Assembly: GCA_023268575.1 (NCBI GenBank)
Contig: JALRCL010000876.1
Coordinates: 1-7,705 of the forward strand
Length of the DNA stretch: 7,705 bases
Source: Patulibacter sp.
GTDB taxonomy: Bacteria; Actinomycetota; Thermoleophilia; Solirubrobacterales; Solirubrobacteraceae
Direction of reading: 5' to 3'
A program made the translations under genes and the position numbers. Shown one piece after another: positions 6,281 to 7,705 of this stretch. The stretch's first letter is position 1; every line of letters begins with the position of its first letter. A model generated the notes under the pieces. The model had not been told where the DNA came from. It was given only the letters and a program-made list of their open reading frames with translations, and searched no databases.

Positions 6281-6286
6281 TACCGT
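6281..6286 (+). promoter_or_regulatory. -10-like hexamer TACCGT, 7 bases before the ATG at 6294
   Basis: TACCGT is followed by GGTCGGC and the ATG. The spacing would place the transcription start on the start codon, giving a leaderless message, in keeping with the lack of a Shine-Dalgarno. No -35 is evident. It also bears on start choice: the in-frame GTG at 6285 overlaps the hexamer and would be excluded. Confidence 0.45.
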
Positions 6287-6293
6287 GGTCGGC

Positions 6294-7337
6294 ATGCCGG
6301 CCCCGTCGCGTCGCGTCCCGTCGCGCCTGCCGCTCGCGGCGGCGGTCGTGGGCCTCGTGGCGCTGCTCGGGGCCGTCGCCGCGTTCGCGATGGCCGGCGG
6401 CGGGAGCGGCGACGGGCTGCCCGCGCCACCCTCCGCGAGCGTGCTCGATCGCGAGCTCGCCGCGGCGCGTCGGCCCGATCCGGCGGTGCCGGAGGCGCGC
6501 CCCCGGCGCTTCGACGCCGCCGCCGCGTTGCGGCTCGTCCGCGACCAGCTCGCCGTGGGGCAGCGGCCGAGCGGCTCGGACCGGCTCGCCCGCGTCCGCG
6601 CGCGGCTCGTCCGGCGCCTGCCGCTCGGGCGCACGGAGGCCGTGGCGGGCCATCCGGGGCTCGTCAACGTCGTCGGCCGGATCCCCGCTCGCGGGACGGG
6701 GCGCGGACGGCCCGCGATCGTCCTCGCGGCGCACTACGACACGCAGCTGGCGCCGCGGGGGTTCGTCGGTGCCAACGACTCGGCCGCCGGCACCGCGGTC
6801 GTCGTGGGCGCGGCGCGCTCGCTGCTGGCCGCCGACCGGCGGGAGCGCGTCCGGGCGGCCCGGAACGGCGATCCGCCGCCGTCGCGGCGCGAGGTCCGCT
6901 TCGTCCTGCTGGACGGCGAGGAGCTCCCGCCGGGCGGCTCCGAGGCGCGGTTCGAGCAGGACGGCCTGCGCGGATCGACGGCCTACGCCGCCGCCCACGG
7001 CGCGCAGCTCGGTGCCGTGGCCGTCGTCGACTACGTGGCCGGGCGCGGGCTCCGACTGCCGCGCGAGGGCCAGTCCGACCCGGCGCTCTGGCGGCGGGTC
7101 CGCGCCGCGGCCGTTCGCGTCGGCGTCGCGACGGCGTTCCCCGACGCGACCGGCCCGACGATCATCGACGACCACGTCCCGTTCCTGCGCCGCGGCGTGC
7201 CCGCGGTCGACCTCATCGACTGGTCCTACCCCTACAAGCAGGGTCTCGAGGACCGCCTGCGGCGCCTCTCGGAGCGGGCGATCGACGCCACCGGCGAGAC
7301 GATGGTCGACTGGCTCATCGCGGAGCGCAAGCGCTAG
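6294..7337 (+). CDS. Membrane-anchored or secreted M28 / glutaminyl-cyclase-like zinc hydrolase lacking the WHT histidine
   Basis: A 347-residue protein. An Arg-containing n-region is followed by a hydrophobic segment (about 12-34), an uncleaved anchor or signal peptide, so the enzyme should face outside. A Pro/Ala-rich spacer leads to an M28-type alpha/beta domain from about residue 73. Family landmarks are present: AHYDT (146-150) with His147 and Asp149, GANDSAAG (159-166) with bridging Asp162, DGEE (207-210) with general base Glu209 and zinc ligand Glu210, VVDYVAG (244-250) with Asp246, and IDDHVPFLRRGVP (291-303), very close to the same region of glutaminyl cyclases. The block usually written PYWHTxxDT, whose His is the last zinc ligand, reads PYKQGLEDR (313-321), so Gln316 replaces the His. 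The frame is otherwise intact. It could be an aminopeptidase, a glutaminyl-cyclase-like enzyme or an inactive relative. A GC hairpin lies 12 bases after the stop codon. Confidence 0.88.
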   Translation: MPAPSRRVPSRLPLAAAVVGLVALLGAVAAFAMAGGGSGDGLPAPPSASVLDRELAAARRPDPAVPEARPRRFDAAAALRLVRDQLAVGQRPSGSDRLARVRARLVRRLPLGRTEAVAGHPGLVNVVGRIPARGTGRGRPAIVLAAHYDTQLAPRGFVGANDSAAGTAVVVGAARSLLAADRRERVRAARNGDPPPSRREVRFVLLDGEELPPGGSEARFEQDGLRGSTAYAAAHGAQLGAVAVVDYVAGRGLRLPREGQSDPALWRRVRAAAVRVGVATAFPDATGPTIIDDHVPFLRRGVPAVDLIDWSYPYKQGLEDRLRRLSERAIDATGETMVDWLIAERKR

Positions 7338-7349
7338 CGACCGGGCAGG

Positions 7350-7368
7350 GCGCCCGGACGACGGGCGC
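7350..7368 (+). terminator. Putative terminator hairpin after the M28 gene
   Basis: A perfect 7-bp stem, GCGCCCG (7350-7356) with CGGGCGC (7362-7368), has loop GACGA and lies 12 bases after the M28 stop codon. There is no T tract. Position and stem strength favour a terminator of the U-less type; an alternative is leader or operator structure of ispH. Confidence 0.5.
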
Positions 7369-7393
7369 GCGGGCCGCGGAGCGCGGCGGAAAC

Positions 7394-7410
7394 CCGACTG
7401 GCCGAGTCGG
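7394..7410. promoter_or_regulatory. Inverted repeat upstream of ispH
   Basis: CCGACT (7394-7399) and AGTCGG (7405-7410) flank GGCCG. If transcription starts at 7454 the repeat is centred near -52, where an activator or repressor dimer could bind. Its half-sites are less GC-extreme than the surroundings. The operator role is inference. Confidence 0.35.
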
Positions 7411-7441
7411 AGATGGGGTCGCCCCGGCGGGCGGCAGTCCG

Positions 7442-7447
7442 TACCAT
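7442..7447 (+). promoter_or_regulatory. -10-like hexamer TACCAT, 6 bases before the GTG of ispH
   Basis: TACCAT fits TAnnnT and is followed by GGAGTT and then GTG at 7454, so the message may be leaderless. The GGAG at 7448-7451 is only two bases from the GTG, too close to act as a normal ribosome site. Confidence 0.45.
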
Positions 7448-7453
7448 GGAGTT

Positions 7454-7699
7454 GTGAGCACGCTCGCCACCCCGGAGACCGTCCTGCTGGCGAAGCCCCG
7501 TGGCTACTGCGCCGGCGTCGATCGCGCCGTGCAGACCGTCGAGCAGGCGCTCGAGCTCTACGGGCCCCCGGTCTACGTGCGCAAGCAGATCGTCCACAAC
7601 AAGCACGTCGTCAACACCCTCGAGCGGCGCGGCGCGATCTTCGTCGACGAGACCGAAGAGGTGCCCGAGGGCGCCACGGTCATCTTCAATAGGTTGTAG
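7454..7699 (+). CDS. ispH: IspH (4-hydroxy-3-methylbut-2-enyl diphosphate reductase), N-terminal fragment
   Basis: This is the N-terminal part of IspH (LytB), the [4Fe-4S] enzyme of the last step of the MEP isoprenoid pathway, converting HMBPP to IPP and DMAPP in the cytosol. Visible landmarks are LLAKPRGYCAGVDRAV (11-26), with cluster ligand Cys19, and QIVHNKHVVNTLE (45-57), with substrate-binding His48. Residues 1-78 match the family well, ending GATVIF. The expected next segment (SAHGVS or similar, with another active-site His) is missing: the frame reads Asn-Arg-Leu and then a TAG at 7697-7699. A full enzyme has about 300 or more residues and two further cluster cysteines. The GTG start is used because the ATG at 7446 meets a TGA after three codons. 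It is either a true break or, more likely, a sequence-end artefact. Confidence 0.9.
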   Translation: MSTLATPETVLLAKPRGYCAGVDRAVQTVEQALELYGPPVYVRKQIVHNKHVVNTLERRGAIFVDETEEVPEGATVIFNRL

Positions 7700-7705
7700 G
7701 TCACG
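7688..7705. other. Terminal 18 bases that do not continue ispH
   Basis: After the Phe codon ending at 7687 the sequence changes to 8 G/C out of 18 bases, against far higher GC before it, and brings an in-frame TAG. It is too short to identify: it may be an assembly error at a contig end, leftover non-genomic sequence, or the first bases of an inserted element. Confidence 0.5.

Noticed and set aside
4815..6293. Plus-strand open frame leading into the M28 gene
   Set aside because: It is antisense to the acyltransferase with its intact HHALIDG motif. The M28 protein properly begins with the hydrophobic segment after 6294.
1..7705. A defence island, secondary-metabolite cluster or other new multi-gene system
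   Set aside because: The genes are mostly monocistronic, divergent or convergent, from ordinary chromosomal families, with no mobile-element marks and no shared pathway that I can support.

Overview
The window is very GC-rich, and its genes use mostly G- or C-ending codons. It looks like chromosomal DNA of a high-GC actinobacterium. A member of the Thermoleophilia (Solirubrobacter / Conexibacter / Patulibacter type) is a reasonable guess, based on the protein style: a sigma factor with a fused C-terminal zinc-finger tail, Arg-rich secreted proteins ending in Ig-like domains, and a secreted M28 peptidase. This assignment is inference; there is no rRNA or marker gene to prove it. I see no tRNA, CRISPR array, insertion sequence, phage gene or toxin-antitoxin pair, and no gene-free stretch over 300 bases.

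Layout, left to right. (1) Positions 1-721, minus strand: an ECF-type sigma factor whose 3' end leaves the window inside a zinc-finger-like tail. (2) 893-1348, plus: a small acidic helical protein of unknown function, divergent from the sigma factor. (3) 1477-2418, minus: a protein with an AttH/CrtC-like (DUF7064/7065-type) signature, convergent with (2). (4) 2506-2802, plus: a 98-residue MIP18/SufT-family Fe-S assembly factor, divergent from (3). (5) 2924-4672, plus: a secreted S8 subtilisin-like protease with an I9-like propeptide and a basic C-terminal beta domain. (6) 4692-6128, minus: a WS/DGAT acyltransferase, convergent with (5). (7) 6294-7337, plus: a membrane-anchored or secreted M28/glutaminyl-cyclase-like zinc hydrolase, divergent from (6). 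(8) 7454 to the right edge, plus: the N-terminal quarter of IspH, which stops matching the family after position 7687.

The genes do not form one obvious pathway. Most are single transcription units in divergent or convergent pairs, so the region reads as ordinary chromosome rather than an island or a dedicated new system. The best signals are at fine scale: the protease has Asp where subtilases have the oxyanion Asn; the M28 protein has Gln where the family has its last zinc-ligand His; four start codons sit 6-7 bases after a -10-like hexamer, suggesting leaderless transcripts; two other genes have GC hairpins at or near the predicted 5' end of the message; and ispH breaks off abruptly in lower-GC sequence at the window edge, which may be an assembly artefact or a real junction.
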